This document shows, one piece after another, positions 7,280 through 14,638 of a stretch of 22,627 nucleotides of DNA (its first letter is position 1; every line of letters starts with the position of its first letter). The notes under the pieces are model-generated. The model did no database searches, was not told the origin of the DNA, and saw only the letters and a program-made list of their open reading frames with translations. A program made the position numbers and the translations under genes. The stretch comes from a virus: the IMG/VR virus record IMGVR_UViG_3300045051_000006, positions 1-22,627 of that record, one strand, 5' to 3'.

Positions 7280-8281
7280 TTAAGACAATCCAGCGCTACC
7301 TAATTTAAAGAAACCGCTCATCATTGCGTTCTGGTATGCGTTTTGTGCGTTTGCATTGGCAATATTCGCATTTCCAGTAGCTTGAGCAGCGCTCATGTAG
7401 TCAGCCCCAGTAGTTGTTGCTTGCTGTGGCGCATTGACATAAAACTGATTAGGGGTTGTAACCTGTGATCCAGAACGAACTGCGTTAAGCGTATTGATTG
7501 GTTCATTACGCTGATAAGCCAACTCTTGGAAACCTTGACCGCGAGCTTGGTTTTGCAAGTTTGCTTGGCTAAGTTGGTTAGCCAGCATTTGTTGCTGTGC
7601 AGTATTGCCAAATTGACCAGCTTGTAAAGATTGTCCAAACAAGTTTTGTTGTACTGATTGACCGCTCAAAGCAGCTTGGTTTAACAAGTCGTTTTGCTTC
7701 ATGGCCAAATCTTGTTGAGCTTGTTCATAAGCTTCAGAACCACGCATAATGCCTTGGTTAGCCAATTGAGTGTCCAAAGACCTTTGCTGACGCTCTAACT
7801 GTGGGGCTAGGCGTTGCATGATCAAACCAGTGGCCTTATCCCAGCCAGCCATACCTTGATTATCAAGACTTGTTTGCAATGTTGGAGCATTTAACTGGCT
7901 AGACAACTGTGGCAATCCGCTAGTGCTAAATGGCTGATCAATCATTTGACCAACATAGTTCAAGCCTTTGCTTTGTAGCTGGCCAAGGCCTAATGAACTA
8001 GCAATATCGTAGTTGTAAAGTTGTTGTTGCTCTGGGCTTAATGAAGTCGTAGCAGTCCATGTAGGATTTCCGTATGGGTCTTGACCTGTAACCGCATAAT
8101 TTAGCGATCCATAAGGGGTAACTTGATTGACTCGGTTAGCTGCCGTAGCTGCTCTTGCTGCGTCTAAGTTGCCCGCTGCCGTAGCTTCTGCTGCGCCTGT
8201 ATAGTCTGGCGTTGCCGCTTGCGTTGGCTTGCCAAACAAAGCTCCTGTAACACCGCCTAATAATCCACCACCACCGCCCAT
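7280..8281 (-). CDS. Internal virion protein-like (T7 gp14 position), Gln-rich
   Basis: A 333-aa protein with a Gly-rich hydrophobic N-terminus (MGGGGGLLGGVTGALFGKPT), an Ala-rich helix (AATAAGNLDAARAATAANRV), a conserved-looking VTPYGSLNYAV strand, and a long Gln/Asn/Leu-rich helical body with LERQQRSLDTQLANQGIMRG and QQMLANQLSQANLQNQARGQ. The C-terminus is again hydrophobic (NAMMSGFFKLGSAGLS). The 'QLANQGIMRGSEAYEQA' region recurs in many uncharacterised podovirus virion proteins. The gene directly follows the GNAT-fold gene, as T7 gene 14 follows gene 13, which suggests a small ejected internal protein. GGAGAATGAC precedes the ATG. The functional call is inference from synteny and composition. 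Confidence 0.65.
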   Translation of the reverse strand: MGGGGGLLGGVTGALFGKPTQAATPDYTGAAEATAAGNLDAARAATAANRVNQVTPYGSLNYAVTGQDPYGNPTWTATTSLSPEQQQLYNYDIASSLGLGQLQSKGLNYVGQMIDQPFSTSGLPQLSSQLNAPTLQTSLDNQGMAGWDKATGLIMQRLAPQLERQQRSLDTQLANQGIMRGSEAYEQAQQDLAMKQNDLLNQAALSGQSVQQNLFGQSLQAGQFGNTAQQQMLANQLSQANLQNQARGQGFQELAYQRNEPINTLNAVRSGSQVTTPNQFYVNAPQQATTTGADYMSAAQATGNANIANANAQNAYQNAMMSGFFKLGSAGLS

Positions 8282-8282
8282 G

Positions 8283-8717
8283 TCATTCTCCTAGTTTCTT
8301 GCGTAATGAGCATTGAAGATTTAGCCATTTGCAATCTTCTTTTCTCATCGCCATTAAAAGTAAATCCCCATTTTCGTGAGCATCTTCAATTAACGCTTTA
8401 TCTTGGAAACCAAGGTGTCGGTTTAGTTTTACGGCTTCGTCATTAGACGCTTCCATAGTCGCTAATATAACCTTTTTTTCCAATTTGTTAAAGGGGTAAT
8501 CAAAGCAAGCCCACAATAAATTTCTATCCATCCAATGTTCGCCAACTGAAGCTATGTGCATGGCGCATGCGTTAGGGATAAAGTTCGTAAAAGCTACCAC
8601 CGCGACCAGATTATCTTGCTTAATTTGACCTATAAATTTAGCTTCTTCGCCAAATTTTTGACCAAGCATTCGCTCAATCCAAGCTTTTAGATAACCTTGA
8701 TCCTCAGTAGTAATCAA
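8283..8717 (-). CDS. GNAT-fold protein in T7 gp13-like position
   Basis: A 144-aa protein with the outline of a GNAT acetyltransferase: strand LVAVVAFTNF at 37-46, strand/turn AMHIASVGEHW at 52-62, helix, strand KKVILATMEASND at 81-93, and the family-typical AVKLNRHLGFQ at 95-105. The usual acetyl-CoA pyrophosphate loop (Q/RxxGxG/A) is not visible where it should be; MDRNLLWACFDYPF stands there instead. T7 gp13 and relatives are also GNAT-like and are needed for virion morphogenesis without known acetylation, and this gene has the same neighbours (tail protein before, internal protein after). The start is a TTG overlapping the TGA of the tail gene, with a strong GGGGGAG ribosome binding site; no better start exists. 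Fold fairly sure, catalytic activity doubtful. Confidence 0.75.
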   Translation of the reverse strand: MITTEDQGYLKAWIERMLGQKFGEEAKFIGQIKQDNLVAVVAFTNFIPNACAMHIASVGEHWMDRNLLWACFDYPFNKLEKKVILATMEASNDEAVKLNRHLGFQDKALIEDAHENGDLLLMAMRKEDCKWLNLQCSLRKKLGE

Positions 8718-10486
8718 ATAACTCCCCCGCGCTCCATCACAAAGTCCGTTGATGCCCAGTGAACTTCAATACCTTTTGATGCCACATTTAGCGAAATGCT
8801 TGCACAATAACCTATGCCAGATACGCCTTGCCAGTCTTTATTGACCGCCAAAGTACCGCCCCAGAAGTTATTATCCCAAGTTCCAACATCCCAAACGCCA
8901 ATTGTCAAAGCAGATGGGTTGAACGAAACCTGTCCTAATTGAGATTGAGTATCAAAATCGGTGTTAATTGCACACAAAACGCTAGGCAAGCCATTGTCAG
9001 TTAAGAATATAGGTCTTACAAGGGTAAAGCGCTTGTTTTGACCGCGACTCTCAAAGTAGTTATAAGCTTGCTGAACAGTTGCGTTGATCACATTGCCGTT
9101 ATCTGCGTAAGTATCCCAGAACTTACCTACAAATCCATTACCGCCAAAATATAGGTTGTCATTGTGAACTTCAAAAGTTGTAGCCTGTATGCCTGTGAAT
9201 CTACCCCATGATTTTGTAATGTTATTCATTACATACTGCTCATATCCTATATTTGTAGGGATGTTCACAATAAGCATGTTGGCTTTTGCAAAATACTGTA
9301 TTTCCCAGCCAAAATTTGTTGAATAAAGAGTAGTTGCTTGAGCAAAAGCACCGTAAATCTTGTCTGTAAGATTCACGCGTGGATCTAAACGGCTAGATTG
9401 CAATGATGCAGCCAAAGGTACAAGGCCTTCTTGCGTGATCAATAGCAAATCACCGCCAAATTTAGCAAAACAGCGTCTTGTAAATGTTTGACCTAGCTGC
9501 CAAACGCCACGCAAAGCCCATTTTGTTACATCGCTAGGATCTGTACCTTCGTAAACAATGACTTCGCCCATGTTAGTTACAAAAACTGCGTAATCATCAA
9601 CACCTTGGCCAGCATCAATAGTCCAAGTACCCATCGCTTGGATGTATCCACCCATTTTTGCGACTGATCCAAAGTCTAGTTTGCTTGCTGCGCCTGATAC
9701 GGCTTTAGTGCCTAAGTACCAGACATTCATTGATTCTTCTTGCACATAGAACAAGCGCTCTTTAAACACATTCACATTAATAAAAGTGTTTGAATTAACG
9801 CCAGTAATGGCATGAACCACCACATAAGAGCCTACAACGCTTGCATCGGCAGCGGGGGCTGTGGCCATTGTATAAGTAAATGTTGTTGATCCTGTAACGG
9901 TGATCAAATAAGTACCGTTATAGTTAGATTCTGTAGCTCCAGAGATAGTGACCTGATTGCCAGTTACCAATCCATGATCAGCAGCCGTTGTAAGGGTTGC
10001 AGTTAGGTTTCCAGTGCCACCCCTAGTGATGGTACTAATTGTTTGCGCTGTGGCCGTAGTGGCTATTTTGATCCAATTAGTGCCGTTATATAGTAAAGCT
10101 GGGTCTTGGCCGTTTACTGCCGTTAAAAATGGATCGCCAGCGCTGTTGGTAAAGTTTGCATGCTGGAATCTGCTATTGGATAAGCCTGTATATACAGAAG
10201 TGGCTGTAGAAGTTGCAGTATTGTAAATAACACCGTTAGCCACTGCAAACAAAGTCTGCGATGTAGGGCCAGCGTAGTTCATTACAGTGTCTGCTGATCC
10301 ATTAAATCCACCAGAATGCTGGGTGTAACCCTTACGCATCAAAATGTCTGTAGGCGTAGGGAAGAAATTAACCATCTCTACCGCATCAATTGGGTTCATT
10401 TCAGCTAGGGAATCTCTAGCGTTCCATCCACCCAATGGTGCTGGTACGGAAGCAGTTACCGCATTGCGTCTTTGTGGGAGAGCCAT
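8714..10486 (-). CDS. Large tail/DNA-stabilising neck protein with Ig-like insert
   Basis: A 590-aa beta-rich protein. It begins with RRNAVTASVPAPLGGWNARD and SLAEMNPIDAVEMVNFFPTP, the type of start seen in P22 gp10-like and T7 gp12-like tail components, where one conserved block contains 'GGWNxxD...MxpxdAvxxxNffP'. Residues of about 149-224 form an inserted Ig-like beta domain (TRGGTGNLTATLTTAADHGL, then TGNQVTISGATESNYNGTYL), a common phage virion module. The rest reads as beta-propeller-like strands (FKERLFYVQE, EVIVYEGTDPSD, AKFGGDLLLITQEGLVPL). The likely role is to complete the neck/tail tube and hold the packaged DNA. It follows the 301-aa connector-like gene and precedes the GNAT-fold gene, the same order as T7 gp11-gp12-gp13. 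Distinguishing gp10-type from gp12-type needs structure prediction. Confidence 0.75.
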   Translation of the reverse strand: MALPQRRNAVTASVPAPLGGWNARDSLAEMNPIDAVEMVNFFPTPTDILMRKGYTQHSGGFNGSADTVMNYAGPTSQTLFAVANGVIYNTATSTATSVYTGLSNSRFQHANFTNSAGDPFLTAVNGQDPALLYNGTNWIKIATTATAQTISTITRGGTGNLTATLTTAADHGLVTGNQVTISGATESNYNGTYLITVTGSTTFTYTMATAPAADASVVGSYVVVHAITGVNSNTFINVNVFKERLFYVQEESMNVWYLGTKAVSGAASKLDFGSVAKMGGYIQAMGTWTIDAGQGVDDYAVFVTNMGEVIVYEGTDPSDVTKWALRGVWQLGQTFTRRCFAKFGGDLLLITQEGLVPLAASLQSSRLDPRVNLTDKIYGAFAQATTLYSTNFGWEIQYFAKANMLIVNIPTNIGYEQYVMNNITKSWGRFTGIQATTFEVHNDNLYFGGNGFVGKFWDTYADNGNVINATVQQAYNYFESRGQNKRFTLVRPIFLTDNGLPSVLCAINTDFDTQSQLGQVSFNPSALTIGVWDVGTWDNNFWGGTLAVNKDWQGVSGIGYCASISLNVASKGIEVHWASTDFVMERGGVI

Positions 10487-10488
10487 AA

Positions 10489-11394
10489 TTAACTTCCGTA
10501 GCCAGTATCTGGAATATTTGCGTAACCGATAAGTACCTTAGATGGGTAAGGTGCGAATGATAAGTTTGGAGCGCCTTTGTCGTTAGCTTTAGCCACGCTC
10601 AAATAACGATCATATTCTTGCTGCAATGCAGTAGTATCAAAGCCCTTGATCTGCCAATATCTAAGCTTTGTGCCTAGAATCATGATTTGATCATCAAAAA
10701 TGGTGGTATCTGTATCGGCTGTGAAGCTATTTTTTACTGCACCAGATGAGCTTTCAGCCCAACCCTTAGAACGGTACTCGTAGCCCAAATACTCTTGGGT
10801 GTTCATCATTGGCCAGATATTGAAATATTGACCTAAGATTCTCCAGCGAACACGCGGGCCTGTTGAGATATAACCAGACTTTAGCCACTGCCATTGCTGC
10901 GCATCTTCTGGCCCTAGCATTTCCCAGTGTTTGGTTTTATCCCATTGGGTGCGGTCTGTGATTGTTTCGTAGTCTGGTGGTAAATCGTACTGAGTTTGGC
11001 CAAATGTAAGGGTTGCGCCAACTGCTGTTTGTTCTGCGGGTTGGTTTAGGGTGACTGTTGATCCATTAACGGCTACTACATAGCAGTCTTGAGGAATACC
11101 AGTACCATTGACCATCCATTTATTAGGTACTATGCCTGTGGTGTTAGCCACATTTAGAATGTCATAAGAGCCATCTACCACATCACCAGTTGTGCTGATT
11201 GCTTGGGTATAAAAGCGATACTCTCTTTGCAATGCTCGCCAGTCGTACTCTTTAGTCAGGTTATAACCTTGACGGTTCATCAAAGCTAATAGCTGGATCA
11301 CATCTTGATTGGTGTTACCAGCAACATAAGTAGGGGCTACTAATCCAAGCTCGTTAGAGGTTTCTTGCATTAGTTGGAGCATTGTCTGTGACAT
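10489..11394 (-). CDS. Head-tail connector/adaptor-like protein (T7 gp11 position)
   Basis: A 301-aa protein with a helical start (TMLQLMQETSNELGLVAPTY, then QDVIQLLALMNRQGYNLTKE), the DWRALQREYRF motif, a beta-rich inserted region with GSYDILNVANTTGIVPNKWM, and a helical/strand C-terminus (ILGTKLRYWQIKGFD, TTALQQEYDRYLSVAKANDK). The head segment, with repeated helices binding to a portal ring, and the 'L...N..g..L..e.dW..L..e..f' pattern recur in podovirus head-tail adaptors of the T7 gp11/P22 gp4 kind. It is the first gene after the extended -10 promoter at 11449-11457 and has AAAGGA spaced six bases from its ATG. The connector role follows from position and pattern. Confidence 0.7.
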   Translation of the reverse strand: MSQTMLQLMQETSNELGLVAPTYVAGNTNQDVIQLLALMNRQGYNLTKEYDWRALQREYRFYTQAISTTGDVVDGSYDILNVANTTGIVPNKWMVNGTGIPQDCYVVAVNGSTVTLNQPAEQTAVGATLTFGQTQYDLPPDYETITDRTQWDKTKHWEMLGPEDAQQWQWLKSGYISTGPRVRWRILGQYFNIWPMMNTQEYLGYEYRSKGWAESSSGAVKNSFTADTDTTIFDDQIMILGTKLRYWQIKGFDTTALQQEYDRYLSVAKANDKGAPNLSFAPYPSKVLIGYANIPDTGYGS

Positions 11395-11448
11395 GGAGAA
11401 TCCTTTACTTTAGTGGTTTGCACCCTAAGTAATTAAGGTATTTTGCCC

Positions 11449-11457
11449 ATTATAGCA
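11449..11457 (-). promoter_or_regulatory. Extended -10 promoter for neck/tail genes
   Basis: On the minus strand the sequence is TGCTATAAT: a perfect TATAAT hexamer with the TGn extension one base upstream. No good -35 box lies 16-18 bases upstream (that stretch is the T-rich tail of the preceding terminator), as often happens with extended -10 promoters. The expected start point is near 11442, about 48 bases before the ATG of the connector-like gene. It would restart transcription behind the terminator at 11467-11493. Confidence 0.6.
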
Positions 11458-11466
11458 ACTACTGTA

Positions 11467-11493
11467 CAAAATAAAAGGGGGCGAACCCCCTTT
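11467..11493 (-). terminator. Intrinsic terminator after the 207-aa gene
   Basis: The minus strand reads AAAGGGGG, TTCG, CCCCCTTT and then TATTTTG. The stem has five G-C pairs extended by three A-T pairs, with a TTCG tetraloop and a T-rich tail. It begins one base after the stop codon of the 207-aa gene. The tail is interrupted by an A, so some read-through is likely. Confidence 0.8.
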
Positions 11494-11494
11494 A

Positions 11495-12118
11495 TTATTC
11501 TTCTACTTCTTCTTTAGCTTTGCGTTTAGGTTTCTTTTCAGAAGCCATCAACAACAAAGCTTTCATTTGCTCTTGCATCTCTGCAAGTTTGCGGTCTGTT
11601 TCAGCTTTAATTCTCTCGTTTTCAGCCTTTAGTTCAGCAATCTCAGCTTCGCGCTTGGCTTCTTCGGCAGAATCGTTTGCTAGGTTTAAGAATGCTCTGG
11701 CCTTGTCACGCAATGAGTTAGGTGACATACCAGCAATCATGCCAATTCTTTGCAATTGACCATCGTTTGCGTTAGCAATTAGCTCAACTGTAAAGAATTT
11801 CAATGCTCGCAGTTCTTCGGCAGCACTAGCGGTCAGTTGTGGCCATTCACCTACTGGTGTGCCAATAACTTGCTGTTGTCCAGCTTGCTTGTTTTGGAAA
11901 TGCGCCCACTGTCTTGGGAATCGGGCTTTGTGATCCTCTCTAGCGATGGTGTCAATTTGGGTTAATTGATCACTAGGAGTCATAATTTTGACAAACACGA
12001 CATCTTGGAAAATTGGTCTGCCAGCTTCTTCTGAAGCAAAGTTTTGTTTTACAGGTTTGATGTAGAACTCTGCGTACAGGTTCTCATCGCCATTGCGAAT
12101 ATCTGACTCAATAGCCAT
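11495..12118 (-). CDS. Coiled-coil phage protein of unknown function
   Basis: A 207-aa protein. The N-terminal 80 residues (AEFYIKPVKQNFASEEAGRP, then IFQDVVFVKIMTPSDQLTQI) look like a compact alpha/beta region. About 85-150 holds AAEELRALKFFTVELIANAN, then GQLQRIGMIAGMSPNSLRDK, which is a short helical domain reminiscent of helix-hairpin or SAM-like DNA/protein-binding repeats. The C-terminal 55 residues are a charged coiled coil (EIAELKAENERIKAETDRKL) ending in KKPKRKAKEEVEE. It is a cistron between two intrinsic terminators, with AGGAG six bases before the ATG, so its amount may be set separately from the capsid genes. I know similar proteins in marine and freshwater podovirus structural modules but no proven role. 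Confidence 0.7.
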   Translation of the reverse strand: MAIESDIRNGDENLYAEFYIKPVKQNFASEEAGRPIFQDVVFVKIMTPSDQLTQIDTIAREDHKARFPRQWAHFQNKQAGQQQVIGTPVGEWPQLTASAAEELRALKFFTVELIANANDGQLQRIGMIAGMSPNSLRDKARAFLNLANDSAEEAKREAEIAELKAENERIKAETDRKLAEMQEQMKALLLMASEKKPKRKAKEEVEE

Positions 12119-12150
12119 TAAGTTCTCCTAAGTGGTTAGGGTTTAAAAGT

Positions 12151-12178
12151 AAAAAAGGGCAGTCCGTTAAGACCGCCC
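12151..12178 (-). terminator. Intrinsic terminator after capsid/decoration genes
   Basis: The minus strand reads GGGCGGTC, loop TTAACG, GACTGCCC, then TTTTTT. The eight-base-pair stem has one G-T wobble and can be lengthened by G-T and A-T pairs into the T tract. It lies 23 bases beyond the decoration-like gene and 33 bases before the next ATG. This is a textbook factor-independent terminator, most likely partial because genes of the same late operon follow. Confidence 0.85.
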
Positions 12179-12201
12179 CCTTAGTTTACTACTTAAGCTA
12201 A

Positions 12202-12498
12202 TTAAACGCTAGTAGCTGCGAACCATGCGTATGAACCAGATGGTACTGCAACTGCTGGGCTAGCATAAGTGCCGCCAGAAGCTGTAACAACAAAGGTTGA
12301 AGCATTGATTGAGCAAGTAGCTGTAGAAGCTGTAATAGCTGCACCAGCAACACCTAGAACATAGCGTTTACCGTCTGAACCAAACACCTGTGAACCCAAT
12401 GGGCCGTTTACAGGTACGCCTGTGCCAGCAGAGTTTGGATTTGTATTAACTACATCATCCAAGTTAATACCAGCGGTTGGGGTAATGTTATAAGACAT
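12202..12498 (-). CDS. Capsid decoration-like small protein
   Basis: A 98-aa beta-rich, Ala/Ser/Thr/Val/Gly-rich protein (PLGSQVFGSDGKRYVLGVAG, then STFVVTASGGTYASPAVAVP, ending SGSYAWFAATSV). The size, composition and position immediately after the major capsid gene fit a head decoration or head-fibre-base protein, as found after the capsid gene in many phages. The central GSQVFGSDGKRYVLG motif recurs in such small proteins. It has a strong ribosome binding site (TAGGAG spaced 7 from ATG), which agrees with a high-copy structural protein. It is followed directly by a strong terminator. The decoration role is inference. Confidence 0.65.
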   Translation of the reverse strand: MSYNITPTAGINLDDVVNTNPNSAGTGVPVNGPLGSQVFGSDGKRYVLGVAGAAITASTATCSINASTFVVTASGGTYASPAVAVPSGSYAWFAATSV

Positions 12499-12533
12499 AA
12501 TTTTCTCCTAAAAGTTAGTGGATGTGATCACAA

Positions 12534-13529
12534 TTAAGCGATCAACACGCCTTGCAAGAAGCTGTTAGAACAAGTCAAGTTACCAGCCCAGCCATAAAGC
12601 TTAACGATAGCATCTTGGTTAATCGCTTGACGCTCACCACCGATAGGTACAAAGTTACGCTCTTTGTGTGGGCGCAAGAAGATGTAGTTAGTGTTCAAGA
12701 AGAACATGTGGTTTGCTGTACAAGCATTACCAACACCACCGTCTAACACTACATCCGCAGATGTGCCACCACCGTAGAACTTCAATGATGCGAAACCACC
12801 AGCAGCAGATTCTTCGCTAGTAATACGCTGAATTGCTTGTAGTGACTGAACATACAATGAATAGTAGTTGTTATCAGCAACGATCAAGTCAGCCTTGTCA
12901 TTACCACGAACCAACTGAATAGCCAATGAAGTCATATACTTCTGGATGTTAGTAGCTGAAACTGCTGCGCCACCGTCAGATGTACCAGAATACTTCTTAG
13001 ACTGCCAGAAAGTCCAGTTTGCACGGTTAATACCACCGTATGTGCCAGATGTTGGAGAATCAGGTACAGCAGCAGCCAAACCAGTGATGTTCTTACCACC
13101 GTTTCCAGTACCGTCACCATAGATGTCAGAACCGATACGGTTTAGCAAGCGAGCTTCAGAAACTTGCATACGACCATCTAAAAGGTCAATGATTGCTTCT
13201 TTGCTTGAGTTTTGCAACATTTCCAAACCGCTCATTGTTACTGAGTCAGCATACTGAGTGATGCTGAACTGAGCAGCAGAGATTGGGCTGTCAGGAGTAA
13301 TGTTTAGAACTTCGTAACCTGAGTATGAGTTAGCGTTGTTCGTATTAGGATCGTTATACATGATTTCTTCCAAAATCACATTACCGCCTGAGAATGGGCG
13401 TACATTGCCCTTAGACTTCAAGCGCTTCAATAACGCGTTGTTGTTTGTTAAGTTGTCTGCCAATTCACCGCTACGGCTTTGAATAGTCGTTGCGATAATA
13501 TCGGTAATTGCTGAGTTAGCGAATGCCAT
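12534..13529 (-). CDS. Major capsid protein (HK97-fold type)
   Basis: A 331-aa major head protein. The N-terminus (MAFANSAITDIIATTIQSRS, then GELADNLTNNNALLKRLKSK) is helical, followed by GNVRPFSGGNVILEEIMYND, QYADSVTMSGLEMLQNSSKE, EARLLNRIGSDIYGDGTGNG, ADLIVADNNYYSLYVQSLQA, and VVLDGGVGNACTANHMFFLN; the end is GWAGNLTCSNSFLQGVLIA. These are hallmark segments of a large family of podovirus/siphovirus capsid proteins with an HK97 fold. The length and the absence of an N-terminal delta domain fit the separate scaffold gene upstream. AAGGAAA lies before the ATG. No prohead protease gene is seen in the window, so maturation without a protease, as in P22 or T7, is likely. Confidence 0.9.
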   Translation of the reverse strand: MAFANSAITDIIATTIQSRSGELADNLTNNNALLKRLKSKGNVRPFSGGNVILEEIMYNDPNTNNANSYSGYEVLNITPDSPISAAQFSITQYADSVTMSGLEMLQNSSKEAIIDLLDGRMQVSEARLLNRIGSDIYGDGTGNGGKNITGLAAAVPDSPTSGTYGGINRANWTFWQSKKYSGTSDGGAAVSATNIQKYMTSLAIQLVRGNDKADLIVADNNYYSLYVQSLQAIQRITSEESAAGGFASLKFYGGGTSADVVLDGGVGNACTANHMFFLNTNYIFLRPHKERNFVPIGGERQAINQDAIVKLYGWAGNLTCSNSFLQGVLIA

Positions 13530-13552
13530 GATATTTCCTTAAAAAAAGTTTA

Positions 13553-14617
13553 TTAAACACGATTGCCTAGTTCACCCATTTGCTCGGCTAATATAGACCG
13601 TCTATCCTTTGCTCCGCTTTGGCCACTTTGACTGTTAGGGGTAACAGACTTAGGACTTACAGCAGCAGCTTTAGCTTTAGCGACTCGCTGGGCTTGCGTT
13701 GCTTGTTTAGTAGCACTTTGCAGAAGTCTATTCTGCTCAGTCTGCCAAACTTCATCGTTCAAGCGTACAGCTTTTGCATAAGCCGTTTCAAGGTCGTTTG
13801 CCAAACCGTTCTCAAGTAATTGAGCCATTTGTTCACGCACCGCCTCAAAATGTGGATGTTTGTCCACATCACTACTAAATCTTTGTATCTCGTTCATTAG
13901 AACGCCTTGCTCTTGCTGCTCCTTCCAGCTACCCACCTGTTGAACTTGTTGTTGCAACTGTTGGATCTGCTGTTGTAACGCAAAAGCCTGTGGGTCTTGA
14001 TACTGTGTTGTATTTTCGCCACTATAAGCTGAGTTTAAATCAATTCCGTAATCTTGTGCAAGCTTTCCAAATAATTCTACCTTTTGCTGGTATGGTGCTT
14101 GCGATAGGATCATGTGGGCGCGGCCCAAGTTGTTGATCCATGCTGCTGGGTGAATACCGTTCTTTTGCAATTCTGGAATAAATGGGCTAATTGCTTCTGT
14201 AAGTGAGCGAGCATTGTCAGCTTCAGCTTTGTAGGCAGATACGCCCTTTTTAAACTCGTTTTCACGCTGAACATTGTATTGCAGCAATGAGCGAGCTTCT
14301 TCTTGGCTAAGTGCTTCGCCTTTATCTAGCTTATCCCACAATGGCAAGTATTCTTTTTTCCATGTTGTCGGTCTAGCAACAACTGGGGTGTATTCTTGTT
14401 CTTCAACTACTTCAGATTCTTCAGCCGTAGCTTCTGTTTCTGCAATTTCCGCTGGAGCTTCATCTTCAACAGTTTCTTTAGAAGCAAACTGTCCTTTTTC
14501 GTTGCGTATCGGATCATCATCTACCTCAATTTCGCGTTCTTCTGGCGCTTCCAATGTGCCATCTTCTGCTTGCTCCATTGCAGCCATTAGTTGTTCTCTA
14601 CGGTCTAGCTCTGACAT
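13553..14617 (-). CDS. Scaffolding protein
   Basis: A 354-aa assembly scaffold that would template procapsid formation and leave before or during DNA packaging. The first 75 residues are very acidic (LEAPEEREIEVDDDPIRNEK, then many Glu and Ala), the centre has PTTWKKEYLPLWDKLDKGEA and helical stretches, followed by a Gln-rich coiled coil (FALQQQIQQLQQQVQQVGSW), and the C-terminus is basic and Lys/Ala-rich (ATQAQRVAKAKAAAVSPKSV). Acidic, helical scaffolds with a basic C-terminal capsid-binding end directly before the major capsid gene are the rule. I chose the ATG at 14617 (MSELDRREQL) because GGAG lies six bases upstream. The TTG at 14629 in the same frame is part of that ribosome binding site. 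Confidence 0.85.
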   Translation of the reverse strand: MSELDRREQLMAAMEQAEDGTLEAPEEREIEVDDDPIRNEKGQFASKETVEDEAPAEIAETEATAEESEVVEEQEYTPVVARPTTWKKEYLPLWDKLDKGEALSQEEARSLLQYNVQRENEFKKGVSAYKAEADNARSLTEAISPFIPELQKNGIHPAAWINNLGRAHMILSQAPYQQKVELFGKLAQDYGIDLNSAYSGENTTQYQDPQAFALQQQIQQLQQQVQQVGSWKEQQEQGVLMNEIQRFSSDVDKHPHFEAVREQMAQLLENGLANDLETAYAKAVRLNDEVWQTEQNRLLQSATKQATQAQRVAKAKAAAVSPKSVTPNSQSGQSGAKDRRSILAEQMGELGNRV

Positions 14618-14638
14618 AGTTTTCTCCAAGTTGTCGGA

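Noticed and set aside
12523-12532. Palindrome TGTGATCACA between capsid and decoration genes
   Set aside because: A ten-base palindrome is expected about twenty times by chance in this length. It lacks the six-base spacer of a CRP site and no promoter stands beside it.
14618-14629. TTG start giving four extra residues (MEKT) to the scaffold protein
   Set aside because: The TTGGAG sequence is the ribosome binding site for the ATG at 14617. The same situation occurs before the 71-aa gene (TTG at 1807, ATG at 1795).
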